From: Anagrus nilaparvatae
Taxonomy: Eukaryota > Arthropoda > Insecta > Hymenoptera > Mymaridae
NCBI GenBank assembly: GCA_022575985.1
Contig: JAKSXM010000132.1
Span: 10,044,001-10,108,000 of the forward strand
Length of the DNA stretch: 64,000 nt
Reading direction: 5' to 3'
This document shows, piece by piece, positions 35,625 through 48,085 of this stretch; position 1 is the first letter of the stretch, and each line of letters starts with the position of its first letter. The notes beneath the pieces were generated by a model. It was not told the origin of the DNA and did no database searches. It saw nothing but the letters and a program-made list of their open reading frames with translations. The translations under genes and the position numbers were made by a program.

Positions 35625-37510
35625 CTAATTATTCCTTTCCAAGCTAACTAAAAATAAAATAATTTTTTTTCGAATTTTTAATTTCTTGTTTTTCTGTTTT
35701 TTAAGAATTTTTCTTTTCTTACATCTTTTACTAACTTTTACAAACAGTTTTCGATCTCTGTTTTTCTTCCAATGATATAAATATTCCATTAAAAAGGTAA
35801 TCACTGCAGCTAACGATCCAATGCTCATAACTGATATCAAAATTCTTAATAAGTTCTCACTGCCAATAAATAGGTCATCGTAATTATTATCATCTATTCT
35901 TTTTTCAACCTTAAAATCTGAATCCCATTTTTGATCAATTCCTGATTCGTAAATAAGTTGATCAATTCTAGCATACTTTTCAATAAAGTGCGAATAAGAA
36001 TTAAAGGGTAAAAAACTGGATAAACAGGTAAATTTAAATCCATTATTTCCATTCTTTTTACACCATGTTCATTCATATCTACAAAAAGCCCCCCTTGTGC
36101 AGAAAGCTCATTTGTAATAATAACTTTTTTAATACTTTCATCGTTAATTTCAGCACAATGTTCTTTAATATTTTTAAATAATATAAAAACATCTTTAGGT
36201 GAAAATTCCTCACCAAGGTAAAATTCTAAAGTAGGGTGTCCGTAATATGTAGAACAAATAGTTATATTTTTCATAAATATTTCTTTAATGGATTCCGCAG
36301 CAGGGCGTTCATTGCTCACAAAGTTCATTTCCGTCAACATTGAAATGATATCTGATGTTTGGAAAATCGATAAAAACACAAGCGTTAGGAAAATAATTTT
36401 TGATCTTACGGTTCGGTGTTCATTGTCTGTATTTCCTAGGAGCAATCCAAATATCATAAACAAAGACCAATCTTCATTTTCTATTTTTAAAACTTTAACA
36501 GCAGCAACAATCATTAACATAACACCAGAAAGCGTTAATGCTGCATATAAAATGTTTTTTGATAACTTAAATTTGATTTCGCTTTCAATAGGCATCAAAG
36601 CCACAAATTTTTCATATCTTAAAATATAACTACTTGAATACAGTATCACTTTGGGATCATATTGAGTACCTGTTAAAAATAATTGTATTTTTTGTCGCGA
36701 AAATAAATCTGCAGTTAATTTGGAATTACGTGTAAACCATAATAGATTTTCTTTTGCGTTTAAGCTTTTTAAAAATATTTCACAAACCTTCCAAATCCTC
36801 AAAGATGGAATAAATTTTGATGGAACTCCATCATTATAAAGATATTTCATGCCAGAAGTAGCCCCAAGATTGAAAACGAGTTTTCTTGTATTTAATAATT
36901 TGTTAGGAAAAATTTTAATATTAATCGGTTCTTCAAAGAGCTGTAAAGATAATATTGCTTTATTGTACGGTAATATGTTTAGTATATGAATTTTATTATT
37001 AGGATTAATAAATAAAATTGTTGTATCAAGAAACCCGGAATAAATAATATTTCTATAATTTCGTGACAAATAACCTATATTTATGGATGGATCTGGGAAA
37101 AAAATAATTAATACTTTTGGTTTTTTTCCAATAAATACTGAACTCTTAATTGGTTTTATCAAACTTGCCAAATAATGTAAATGATTATGATAATTATTTG
37201 TACTTATAAAAATTACATGTAAGGGTGCAGACAATTTGTGGTTGTATTTAAAATAATTATCCTGTGGGTTAAAATCTATAAATAAAGGTAAATTATTAAT
37301 ATTAATTACAGCTGCAGAAGTTTGACTTGTAAAACGTTGTAATATCATTTGCTGTTTATTATAATTTATGGTTTCATTGTTGTTGGAGTAAATCATAATA
37401 TGATGAGGTTTCACTTCACTAAGAACTTTGTCAACAGCTTTGGTTATTAGATTTGGATTGCTTAGTTGAAATTTACAAACTAATATTGTAATTATAATGC
37501 AAAACTTCAT
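35625..37510 (-). pseudogene. Divergent ionotropic receptor (IR), copy B, one-base frameshift
   Basis: The gene reads continuously from the homologous start at 37,510 (an upstream in-frame ATG at 37,534 is not shared) through the signal-like N terminus, ligand-binding lobe, TM1, pore-TM2 block (LLLGNTDNEHRTVRSK) and most of the second lobe. Near 36,012 it has six A/T where copy C has seven, which shifts the frame; the ORF ends at 35,894. The rest, including TM3 (SVMSIGSLAAVITFLMEYLY) and the Lys/Arg-rich tail, is intact in the other frame down to 35,625. The downstream AATAAA of copies A and C is lost here. With a single homopolymer lesion this could be a very young pseudogene or an assembly error. 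Length would be about 620 residues if the frame were intact. Confidence 0.75.
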
Positions 37511-38266
37511 TGTGCAGTTACAAATTGTTATCATAAATTAAATTTAATATTTTTTTTGGTTGTTTCCATGAAATGCATATTTTGAACATGTATATAAAGT
37601 AAACATTTTTTAATTTTATAATAAAAGAATTTATACTTACAAGGGGAGACCGGAACATTTGGGTCGCCAATTCGTAATCTATAGTTATGGATGACTTCCA
37701 TATAACGCTGTAACCACGCAAATTAATCAGAATACTTCCAGTTGGTATCATTTTTTCCGTATAATTACCATCTTTTAATTACCGTCAGCAGCATTGCTCC
37801 GTCACTTATTCTCTGTAATTATTCTATTCGCTCTATAATTATCCTATTCGCTATAAACCAAATGTAAATTTTCCGACCGAAATGACCAATATTTAAGTTG
37901 CCAACGAATTTCAATAAGGCTTTTAACATACGTCATGTGACTAGTAGCTATATAGTGAGACGGAAGAAAACAAACCACTGTTTTGCATGTACTTCTAATG
38001 GAAGCGGTTATTCAAATTAATTTTTAAAAAATATTACTGATAGACATGAAAAAGTGATTATAATTATGGATAAATAAAAGGATATTTTACAAGAATAATA
38101 AATATTTTAATTATTACATTCGTCTTTATTTTTAAAAAAATTAACAAAGGAGGTGTAAAAGATGTGGGTTATGCATATTTTTGGAGTGAAATCTTGTTTT
38201 TGTTATAAATTTACTTTTTTAATTATTATTAATTAAATTATGAGATAATCTGGGAGCTATTAGCTT

Positions 38267-39770
38267 CACAGTAAGAAATAATTAACACAATATTACTACT
38301 GTTTAGTAATTTAACTACAAAAATAGTAAATTTACTACAAATTGTAGTAATTTTACTACAAGTAGTAATGTTACTATTTCGTAGTAATATTACTATATGT
38401 ATAGTAAGTAATATTACTATAATTTTTAGTAAAAAAAATTTATTTTTTTTCCAGCCAGATACGACTAAATATAGCTTTAGGAGTTCATTTACGTTTTTAA
38501 TGCACAATATTAACTTTTACTTTCCGTTTTTTTTTTATATTCAATAATAATAATGAAACAATAACTAAAGAGGGGAGACCGGAATATTTATGTCACTAAA
38601 TTACAATCTTTAGTTATGGATGCCTTTAATTTGTTGAAAAAACACCAAAACTACCCTCCGTTTATTCCAATGAGTGTTCTAGGCTTAGGAACGCAGAGCT
38701 CAATGTTTTTTCGAAATCTTCCAAATAACGCTGTAACTTCGCAAATTAACCAAAATACCTTCGGTTGGTCTTATTTTTTCCGTATACATACCACCTTTTA
38801 ATTTCTGTCAACCGCAACGCTTCATCACTAAATTTCTCACCAATATAGTTAATAAACCAAATTTCCATTTTTGTACCGAAATGACAAATTTTTAAATTGC
38901 TGCCAAAATTGCAATTTTCAATAAAAATAGATCTTGTAGGTCTCAAATATTTTGTATTAGCTCTAAATTTGGAAAAATGCTTTACTCGCTTCTTTTTTAT
39001 TACTCATTTAGCAGATATAATAATTTAAAGACAGAGTCTCAATTTAAAGTTTTTTAAAAAAATCATATTTTATCACTAACTTTGTGGAATCATATTTCGA
39101 AAACATATAAAGCTAAGTAAGAAATTTTTAGAAACTTGGAACTTGTACAAAATTTTTGAGACCTACAAGACCTATTTTTATTGAAAATCGCAGTTTTGGC
39201 AGCAATTTAAAAATTGTTCATTTCGGTCCGAAAATAGGCATTTGGTTTATTAACTATACCGGTGAGAGAATAAGTGATGAAGCGTTGCGGTTGACAGAAA
39301 TTAAAAGGTGGTATGTATACGGAAAAAATAAGACCAACCGAAAGTATTTTGAATAATTTGCGAAGTTACAGCGTTATATGGAAGATTTCGAATAAACCCT
39401 ATTTTATAACATTGATCCCTACGCTCCTTAGCCCAGAAGGCGCATTGGAATAAACAGAGGGTATTATTGGTGTTTTTTCAACATATTAAAGTCATCCATA
39501 ACTAAAGATTGTAATTTAGTGACCCAAATATTCCGGTCTCCCCTTTTTAGTTATTATTACATTATTATTGCTGAATTTAGACGCAAGTATAGCATGCTTA
39601 TAATATTAAAAACGAAAAATAAAGGTTAATATTGTGTATTAAAAACGTAAATAAACTACTAAAGCTATATTTAGTCGTATCTGTCTGGAAAAAAAATAAA
39701 TTTTTTTTACTACAAATCGTAGTAAAATTACTAAATTATAGTAATATTGTGTTCGTGATTTTTTACTGTG
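38267..39770. mobile_element. 1.5-kb palindrome nested in the TIR transposon
   Basis: The outer ends CACAGTAA (38,267) and TTACTGTG (39,770) pair inward with TAGTAATATTGTGTT-type sequence. Complementarity continues with gaps to the inner element at 38,572. The outer arms are about 300 and 225 bp. Flanks of TTAGCTT and TTAGTAA hint at a partly decayed target duplication. Confidence 0.65.
38572..39543. mobile_element. 972-bp foldback MITE of the GGGGAGACC family
   Basis: The arms start GGGGAGACCGGAATATTTAT and extend about 375 bp on each side of a short AT-rich loop. The sequence is about 85 percent like the ends of the 3.5-kb transposon in which it is nested, so it is probably a non-autonomous derivative of it. 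Opposing frames of 61-66 codons within the arms mirror each other and are not genes. Confidence 0.8.
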
Positions 39771-39788
39771 TTAGTAAACAATAGAAAA

Positions 39789-40410
39789 TGTCCCTTAGTG
39801 TGCATTATTTGAATTCAAAAATTATGGAAATACGGAAGATACCAAAAAAACATCCATTTTTAAAAGTTTCCTATTTCTGTAAATAGCAAATGTGGAAAAA
39901 ATAAAAATATTTTTAATGCTTTTAATAAAAGTACTATGAACCTTAAAAAGTTTAATAATCTAAGATTAGAAAGGCAAGAAAAATGTATGAATGCTTTAAA
40001 CCAAGATGTCTTGAACGAGTCTTTTATCAGAAATGCAAGAGTTTGTAGCTTTCATTTCATTTCTAGTAAGTATTGAATCAATTTATCATCTTGTTTTTAA
40101 AATTAACTAAGAGTTTTTTGATCAATGTTTTTAAAATCTTTTTAAAATAAATTGAAAGAAATTTTATAAAATTTTATTTATTGAATGTTTTTATCTTATT
40201 TTATATATTTTAAAATTTGTTAGTATATAATTAATAATTTTCTTTTTTAGTAAATAATTGATTTTTCTGATTTGAATATTCACATAAATAGGGCAACCTG
40301 CTTCAGATTTTGATATGAATAATTCAGATTGTGGGTGCGGAACTAATACTTGGTTACAATATAGTATTTGCAGTAGTATAAAAAAACACTATAATCTAGA
40401 ATATATTTTT
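39789..40410 (+). pseudogene. THAP-domain transposase N terminus, two exons, degraded
   Basis: Plus-strand reading to 40,065 gives VNSKCGKNKNIFNAF, then LERQEKCMNALNQD and NARVCSFHFIS. This is the C-x-C...W...C-x2-H layout of a THAP zinc-finger DNA-binding domain, with the hallmark VCS-x-HF ending. The usual tryptophan is a cysteine here (QEKCMNAL). A donor GTAAGT at 40,066 and an acceptor ATAAATAG ending at 40,291 define a 226-bp intron that keeps frame into QPASDFDMNNSDCGCGTN. That second part matches the spacer that follows THAP domains in insect transposases (SGKPA...D...NPDW). The frame decays after about 40,410 and no DDE catalytic region is left. It is probably a relic of the enzyme that moved the GGGGAGACC family. 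Confidence 0.65.
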
Positions 40411-41159
40411 ATTAATAATAAATTTAAAATATATAAATTACCTTTAATTATAATCAAAGGTAATTTATGTATTTTATAATCTGTGACTTGAACACTAATC
40501 AAACATAATGTTTTTTAAATCTAATAAATTTAATTAAAATAAATTAAAAACTTATTTAATAAGAATATATTCTACATGTAATACTAATACTCTTTTAACA
40601 TTTCTATTATAACGTTGCATAGAGAGTTTTTTTTTATACTACTACAAATCCTATACTGCACCCTATCTAAGCAAAGACGAAACAAATAAATAAAATTTGT
40701 TGTTATTCTTGTAAAATAATCTTTTCTTTATTTATAAATATTATTATTTATAAATAAAGCTGAAAGAACGAGTAATGAATTTTTGAAAAGCTGGAAGTTG
40801 TACAAAATTTTTGAGACCTGTAAAACTCATTTCCTTAAAAAATTACAATTTAGGCAGAAATATAAAATTGGTTATTTTGGTCCGAAAATGGGCATTTGGT
40901 TTATTGATTATAGTGATGAGAGAATAGGTGATGAAGTATTGCGGGTGACGGGAATTAAAAGATGGTACTTATACGAAAAAAATGAGACTAACCGGAAGTA
41001 TTTTGAAGATTTCGAAAAAAACCTATTTTATAACATTGAACCCTGTGTTTCTAAACCCAGAAGGCGCGTTGGAGTAAACGGAGGGTATCTTAGGTATTTT
41101 TTCAACTTAAATATAAATTGTAATTTGGCGACCCAAATGTACTGGTCTCCCCTTATTGG

Positions 41160-42190
41160 ACTTGTTTAGTTATAAAAAATTATAATTAATTTTTGTTATT
41201 TTGCATTTAACATAATTTTTTGAATCACAATTTTATTTGCAGATTTAAAAAATTTTAAATATTAATAAACTAATATATAATATATAATAAATATTAATAA
41301 ATTAAATTAAATTATTGGAATCAGATATCATTGTTTAATATTGCTAAATCTAGGCTAAGTAAATCGACTATTCACCATTCAGGCTATTTTTATTTTATGA
41401 TTTATTGCTGAAAAGCAGTATTTAAACTTGAACCACAAATATGAAATCATTAAATTCGAATATCAAAAGAAATTATCAATTATTGGGATTATCTTAAAAT
41501 TAGTTTAGTTATTACAGAATAACATAGAAAATAATTAGTGCACACAAAACCCTCTAGATTGATAATATTTACAAGAGAAACGAACTTAGTTTTATTCGTA
41601 AAATATAAAGAATTTTGGTGATTAGGATGTTTCTTAAATTTAAAAGGTACAAATAAAAACTAAATTTCAACTATTATTTATGAATTAAATAGTCTCTCGG
41701 ATATTGAGTTATTGACTTTTTCAGCATTACTCATGTAATGAATTAGTTGTTTCATGTTGTAAATTTTTTTATATTTTAAATTTTAGTCAAGGACTTTATT
41801 TATCAGATTTTTTAGACACAAAATTAAAAATATTTATATCGATCATGGTTATTTTGCGTTTTAATTTTTTGTTTTGTTAATATTTAAAATATTTTAATTA
41901 AAGTTTATTTGCGGGTTTTAGATAATTTTAAATAATGTTTTGAATAATTCATATATAATTTTAATTTCTTTTCTGAAGAATTTTTTGTTAAGCTCCCGTA
42001 GAATATTTATGAAAACCACTAGAAAGAATTTATAGTTTTGTAAAAAATATTTATATTGTCTTATTTCTTAGATGCAAAAGTTGTTTTTTTACTAGTCGAT
42101 AAAACATCTGATGACTTGTTGACACAATAAACATATACACAGAAAAAGTTTTAAGTACTCGAAGAAAAACTGTCAATTTGTTCTAGTCAA
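41160..42190. repeat. Upstream flank of IR copy B, duplicate of 8,843-9,850
   Basis: Over 90 percent identical to the copy A flank, same orientation, and ending at AAGTACTCGAAGAAAAACTG. The high similarity beyond the coding region shows that duplication or conversion involved long tracts. Confidence 0.85.
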
Positions 42191-43039
42191 AACTGAAAAT
42201 GTTTAACTTTCTTGGATTCATTATTATTTTCACTCAAAGAATTTAAAATCAATTTAATTATATAAAATTGTTAAATAAAAATTAAAATATTGTCTTAAAA
42301 CTATTAAACTATTAAATAATTAGCTTTAACTAAGCAAAAATAATTTCGAAGAATTCACTCTGATCTCTTCAACGAGCTTAACAGCAATATTTTTAAAAAG
42401 TAAATAAGCAAGGTTTTGTTTTTTTGTTTCTATAGCAACTAATTTTATTTCGTAAAAACAACAAAATTGTAAATCGTTAAAAAATTACGGTATTTCAATA
42501 AAGTATTCATCCTATCAGCTTTCTACTAACCCATACGTGATTCGGGTGGAAAACAATCGATTTTTTATCAATGATTTAAAAAGTATTATCAACAAAAATT
42601 GAATAAATATATTGTAATTTAGATATACTATACAATAATCTTCTTGTTTGAGTTAACGCAAAAATTCCACGATCGTTTTAAATAACAGTTGTAGTATTGC
42701 AAGGAACTATCAGAAATGGATTATTGTATGATATCCGCTACTTAGAGTAAAACCCCTCGCTTCTTGAACGCCTGATGCTTAAAATTGCTGCCACCAGGGT
42801 AAGATTGGTCCATAGAGGACGTTTCTTCTTGGAGGGCAATAATAACTTATATTTATCTGAATTGAATCTTAAAATTTTTGAGCATGCAAGTTTTTTGAAC
42901 AATGGAAACAAGGCTATGTTGGTTAATCTGGGACCACAACAATGCCTCGTGCCCCTTCTTCTTTAATTTTTTTGAATTACTTTAAGTATCATTGAAAAGG
43001 GGGGAAAGACATAAAAATATAATTCTGACCATGATATAG
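42191..43039. other. AT-rich spacer, no supported gene
   Basis: A plus-strand 63-codon frame (42,775-42,966) has less biased composition than background (MLKIAATRVRLVHRGRFF) but no domain that I recognise and no flanking exon signals. It is left unassigned and could be a short transposon fragment. Confidence 0.35.
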
Positions 43040-43059
43040 TGAAGGCGGCAGTATGCTGT

Positions 43060-44160
43060 CGGGGTCGGGTAACTATGAAACCAAATCCTGGCATTTATAG
43101 TTTATTCTTGAAGCAAAAAGGTCTATTTTAGGCAAGCCTAATTGTTTCTTAATTGCAGAAAATACTTTTTTCGAGAGTTCATACTCCTTTTCCGGCTCCC
43201 TCTCTCGAGACTCACAGTCAGCTAAGAAATTTTCTTTCGAGCTTATATATGAATCGTGAACAAAAATTTCTCTTGATTCACAATAATCCCATAATGTATG
43301 AGCTATTTCGTTCAAAATTTCAAACCGTATGCCTCCCATCCTATTTATGTAAGATATGCCGTTGTATTATCTACACGTAAGAAAATATTGCAATTTTTAA
43401 GATTGTATGCAAAACACTTTAAGCCCATTAGAGCTGTTTTTAATTCTAATACATTTATATTTAAACTTCTCTGATAATCACTCCAGAAACTATGAGTTCT
43501 AAGATTCCCGTATAAAGTGCCCCAACCTGTTATAGAAGCATCGGTGAAAATTTCGAAATTATACTTCCGAGCACGAATAGAATTTTTCGCCTTTCAAATA
43601 TTATCTTTCCACTACAGCAAATCCGTAATTATACTTTTGGGGATATTCAGAATATATTCATAGCAGTCATTGCTTTTCTTAAGAGCAAAAAATTTTTCTC
43701 TTTCGAGGGATTTTGTTTGGGCATATCCATATTTTAAGCAATGGCAACATGATATAAGAGTACCTATCATCAGTAGCTGTTTCCCTTAGAGTCTTATGGT
43801 ACTTAATATTTAAATTAGAGATTATCAGCCTTTTTCTTTTTGTGATTTCATCGTGTTGCAGATCAGTTAGTAATCGGCCGATTTCGCAAAGATTTTCGAG
43901 CAGAGCACATTTACTTTCCCCCGTCTTTACCTTCTCCTTTTATAGGAGTTGCGAAAGAATTTTTTCAATTTTCGCCTTTGATGCGGATAACTTTGAAGTC
44001 GGGACGATGAGCGGGATCTTTCACGACGACGCTTTCTCGAGCTGTAATGGACGCTTGAATTGGAAGATGTTTCGTCTGAAGAGATCGGAGATGAACTAGA
44101 GTAGCTGCGTGACCTACTTTTATAATATATACGACGATACTTCCTTCTACGAGGTCCGTT
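43060..44160 (-). pseudogene. DIRS-like retrotransposon relic: Gag part joined to RNase H
   Basis: Minus-strand reading from 44,100 gives a Ser/Arg-rich stretch (SSRKRRRERSRSSSRLQSY), then LLTDLQHDEITKRKRL and SNLNIKYHKTLRETATDD, as in Gag-like ORF1 proteins. It then passes with a frameshift into KYGYAQTKSLEREKFFAL, EIFTDASITGWGTLYGNL (RNase H first Asp), LELKTALMGLKCFAYNL, RVDNTTAYL and, after a stop and frame change, EIAHTLWDYCESREI, SYISSKENFLADCESR and LPKIDLFASRI. The iDLFASR ending after the RNase H is characteristic of DIRS-like elements. The reverse transcriptase between Gag and RNase H is missing and no tyrosine recombinase is visible, so this is an internally deleted, multiply broken copy. 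Confidence 0.75.
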
Positions 44161-44856
44161 TTGATTGCGTCTATCGTCTAGACATACGTTATGTGTTTAT
44201 GAGTAATACTCTAAACAAAGTTTTTGTCTTTTGAGTAATAATTCAACTACAAGGCCTACGTCTAAAATTAAGCGACCTGAATTATAATGCAATATTAAGA
44301 GCAATAACTCTCTTATTATGTTAATAGAGTGATAACTTTTTTAGCATAAATCATCCATTTTGAAAATTGAAAATTTCCTAGCTAAAAAGATCTATGTTAA
44401 AGAAACAAGAGGATCTAGCCCCTTAATGTTTTATCTTTATTAAATATGATGAATTTATTTTTAAATGGAATCGACTATTAAAAATAAAACAGAAAAGATA
44501 AAAGCAAACTTAATTACTCTGTCGACCCCTTGAGTCATCTCTATGGCGGTTTCGTCTTCTCTTATTATTTTCTTGGATTAATCTTTCAAGTTTATGTATT
44601 CTTGAATTAATTCTAGATTCTTGTTGTGTTCTTTATCCAAATTTTTTAAATTCAAAAACACTCACAATTTTTTTTTTTTTTTTTTTTTTAATAATTATCC
44701 AATTTTTTTATTAATACAAAAAACTGTACTTGTGACGCGTCAGTTACGCCAAACTCTGACCCCTTCTTAAAGAGAATATATTTTGAGGTTAATTCTTTTA
44801 AAAACAATTATTTTTGTTTTACTTCTGTTCAAAAAGAATTCTTTTAGGTTTGGAGT
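44161..44856. other. AT-rich spacer with a T21-type run
   Basis: No gene is supported. A run of about 22 T sits at 44,670-44,691. The end at 44,826-44,854 resembles one decayed end of the CACTCCCAG MITE family (AGAATTCTTTTAGGTTTGGA). Confidence 0.45.
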
Positions 44857-47010
44857 GTAAACGGTAGTAGATGATTTTGAATTTCTTGATATTAAAAACT
44901 GGTTCCCCCTCTATGAGATTTTCTAAAAAATTTGAAAACATGGTTTTTCACCCCACCAGGACTATTAAAAATATTTAAGGATGTTATATTTTTTTTGCTA
45001 AAAAAACGATTTTTGAAAAATTTAAAATTGTAATGCAAATTTAATAAAATTCGGGGTCTTAAAAGGATCCTAAAGGCCCCCCCAAAATTTTTTCTTGGAA
45101 AAGTGATGATATGGTAAATACTCCAGCCAATGCGCAGAGAAATGAAATTAAATCTAAAACCGTCTTTTTGGCATATTATGGGAACCTGTCGTGGCCTAGA
45201 GATTTCAACAGGAATCAGCGAGTTTTTAGGTTTGGTTGCGGGGGCTAAATCATTATACTTATCCGGCAATAGCCTTAATTTAATGTATTCGTAAAATAAA
45301 AAAAGGTTTCTTTGACTGTAAGCGATCCATAAAAAGAACTTAATTTAAACTATTAATGAGTAATAATTTATTGATTTAATAAATTCCAGTTACAATGGTA
45401 TTTTAAAAATTAAATTAAAAAAGATTACCAGAATTAACATTTTAATTATTTATGTAAAATCATTTCATGTTGTAAATTTTTTTATATTTAAATTTTAGTC
45501 AAGGATTTCACTTATCAGATTTTTTAGACACGAAATTTAAAAAAATTTTTATCGATCTTGGTTATTTTGCGTACTATTATTATTATTATTTTGATATTTA
45601 AAATGCTTTACTTATAATTTACTTACAGGTTTTTAACAATTTTTAATAAAACTTGAATAAATTGAATTATGATTTTCTATCACGAAGACCTTTTTTCCGT
45701 CCGGATATTATGTTTAAATTAATATCTAACTGCTTTTTGATAATTTTTTTTTTTAATTATAATTTAAAAAATTTATGAATACCAACTAAATAGAACCAGA
45801 GTCTTTTATTATTTGAAAAAAACTAAAATGGATGCGTTTATTTCATAATTAACATTTAAAAAATTTTAAGCTTTATATTTTCTTATTTCTAGTATAAATT
45901 TTTATTTTTTGATAAAAAATCTTATCACTAGTTAAAAGAATACACTTATGCTCAGTAATAATAAGAAAAACTCCTATAAAGTTTTCGAAATATTTAATTT
46001 TAAAATTAAAATTAAAAAATGTTTTTAATATTTTGATGAATTGAATTCAACAGTTATTTTCACACATGTAATTTAAAATGAAACTGGTTACATTAAATGG
46101 TTTTATAAAAATTCAAATATTATATTGCTACGACTTTAATGAACCAAAAAAACTTTCGAGAAGTTATTTCGGCTCTTTTCAGCAACCATAATCGCAATAT
46201 TTTTGAAATGTAAATAAGCAACGTTTTATTTTTTCGTTTTTATAACAAGCAATTTAATTTTTGTAATAAAAAAAATAGTTAAAATCGTTAAAATTCCGAT
46301 ACTTAAAGGAAATTCAGAAGAAACTTAGAGATTTCAAATTCGAGGATTTTGGATCATTAGAAGAGCTATGAGACCATTTATAAATTATGTAAGGCTTGTA
46401 AGGGGGAGAGGGTCAACCATTGTGTTATATTCAATGTTAAAAGGGCCAAGAAAAGCGTTAATTCAAGGGTGGAGGGAATTCAAAAACGCTAAAGTTAGCG
46501 TTACGTAATTCCTGAATGACCCCTATTGTGATAGGTAATATTTTTATGTAGATGCATGGATGCATTTATGTAACCGGCAATGGTTTAAAACCTTCATTAT
46601 CATTTTAAAAAATATGTAAATTATAGATACGCATAAAACCTAATTTTTTTTTCTTAAAAAATTCTGTCATGAATAAATCTCAAACTACTTTTTTTTTCAA
46701 TTTTGAAAAAGGATGTAATACCAAATTTTTTTAAATGTAAGTAATAGTTAAGGAAAATCGTTATTAATTGATTTCTCGTATCTAGGGAAGTATTAACCTG
46801 CAAAGTATTCATATATGTCATCTGGAGAAAAACCATGAAGATCACTTTTAGGGATATTTAATAGTCCAAGGTGTCTCATTTCAAGCCATATGTCCTTGCT
46901 ATTTTCTAAATCGTCTTTAAATCTGCTATGTAAAAAATTACTGTGTGGTGTTTCAGAATGTACATTTATTTCTTTAGATATTTTAGAGGCCAGCCCTCTT
47001 ATCACAGTGC
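44857..47010. repeat. Second segmental duplication, right copy (pairs with 12,890-15,180)
   Basis: Collinear with the left copy and marked by the same phrases, including TGGGAACCTGTCGTGGCCTA near 45,180 and AGTCAAGGATTTCACTTATC near 45,497. The 125-codon minus-strand frame at 44,892-45,269 is not conserved in the left copy and is not called. Confidence 0.8.
46793..47005 (-). pseudogene. LINE-like linker fragment, copy 2
   Basis: An open 70-codon minus-strand frame reads GLASKISKEINVHSETPHSN, RFKDDLENSKDIWLEMRHLG, LLNIPKSDLHGFSPDDIYEY, FAG. Its homologue at 14,965-15,172 is frameshifted. Conservation at protein level between the copies and the FSPDDI-EYFAG ending suggest a former retrotransposon coding segment upstream of a reverse transcriptase. 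No catalytic region follows. Family inferred, not proven. Confidence 0.5.
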
Positions 47011-47235
47011 AGAGTCAAAAATTCATTGATTGCTTCGAATTGGTTAATGTTACTTTAAAGTTTTAGTAAAATGTACTAAATTTTTGGTTAAATTTACAAA
47101 TATTTATTAAATTGTGTTTTCTACATTCGTTGACAAAATATTTTTAGATAATTTTTTATGTGTAAAAGTTGTTTTTACACTTTATTAAAGCTGATTTAAT
47201 TTTTGTAACAACAAAAAAATTAAAAATAATTCAAA

Positions 47236-47620
47236 AAAACTTATAATTGGTTTGTGTAAACACAACCTAAATGCATGGAACATGTTTACTTCCAGCTGAG
47301 GGCTAGGTATAATGCAAAGGTTACGCAACGTTATAGTACAATTTTCTAAATTTATAATTTGTAATTATCACCTTACTGGATGTTAAGATTCTAAACCCAA
47401 ACTATTCTAATTCCCTAAACACGTATTATTCTAATACCCTAAATCGAAATTATTCTAAGTCCCTAAGCCCAGATTCAAAATCCCTAAATTGAAATTATTT
47501 TAAGTCTCATTTGACCCCCCCCCCTTAAACCGGACAAATTTGACGCCCCCCCCTTGATTTTCAAGTTCTGAGGTACCCCCTCCCTATAAACATGTTCCAT
47601 GTTAAAACAAAAAATGGTAT
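47236..47620. repeat. G/C-rich minisatellite element, copy 3 (inverted)
   Basis: This is the complement of 3,630-4,040. The conserved tail comes first (47,236-47,310), then units based on TTCTAAGTCCCTAAAT, then C runs (about 47,511-47,580) and TAAACATGTTCCATGTT. The orientation is opposite to copies 1 and 2. Confidence 0.8.
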
Positions 47621-47786
47621 TAAAACTGTTTTAAAAAAAATTCCAAAATATTTCTGAGATTTCAATATAAAGTTTTAATTTTTAGGTTCCTAGCAGCTTT
47701 CAAAAGCATAAATAAGTAAAAAGTTTTTTTCGTGTTTTTTTTGTACGTCAAAAACCTAATTTTGGTAAAGGGTAAAATTTCTGAAT

Positions 47787-48085
47787 CACCAACTGCCAGG
47801 TGACCTCTCAAAACTTACCCGTATTTTTACAGGAGAGGGGGAGAGTCACATATTCTAAATATAAACTTTCAGCAAATTTCAGATCCCTGGACCTCAATCT
47901 GCTCAAATTATACCTGAATAAATTTTTTCGGTGCTCCTCAATTTTCATAGTAATTTTATGTAGAAATCTCTGGAAAACACATTTATAATTTTTGAGAACA
48001 TATTTCTAACATAATTATGATCAAGCACAAGTTGGTAAAGCTACGGATAAGTTTTGAGGAGTTAACTTGGCAGGTAGTGACTTTT
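47787..48085. mobile_element. Foldback element of about 300 bp
   Basis: CTGCCAGGTGACCTCTCAAA on the left pairs with the complement of the right end, which contains GTTTTGAGGAGTTAACTTGG. The arms are about 40 bp. It may have inserted beside or into the LINE linker that follows. Confidence 0.6.

Larger units (their letters stand above)
37643..41152. mobile_element. 3.5-kb TIR transposon inserted upstream of IR copy B
   Basis: The ends GGGGAGACCGGAACATTTGG (37,643) and the complement of GGGGAGACCAGTACATTTGG (41,152) are inverted, with pairing for about 250 bp inward. Copy A's flank (about 8,843) runs straight through, so the site is empty there. The interior carries a THAP-domain relic (39,789-40,410) and a nested palindrome. 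The plus-strand frame at 40,783-41,169 lies inside the right arm and is TIR sequence, not a gene. The exact target duplication is unclear. Confidence 0.8.

Noticed and set aside
39156..41169. ORFs with the shared phrase GIWFI at 39,156-39,356 and 40,783-41,169 as a protein family
   Set aside because: They lie in inverted terminal arms of the GGGGAGACC elements, and the opposite arm encodes the mirror frame. Similarity is at DNA level.
44892..45269. 125-codon minus-strand ORF
   Set aside because: The paralogous block at 12.9-13.3 kb has stops and indels in the same frame, and there is no recognisable domain.
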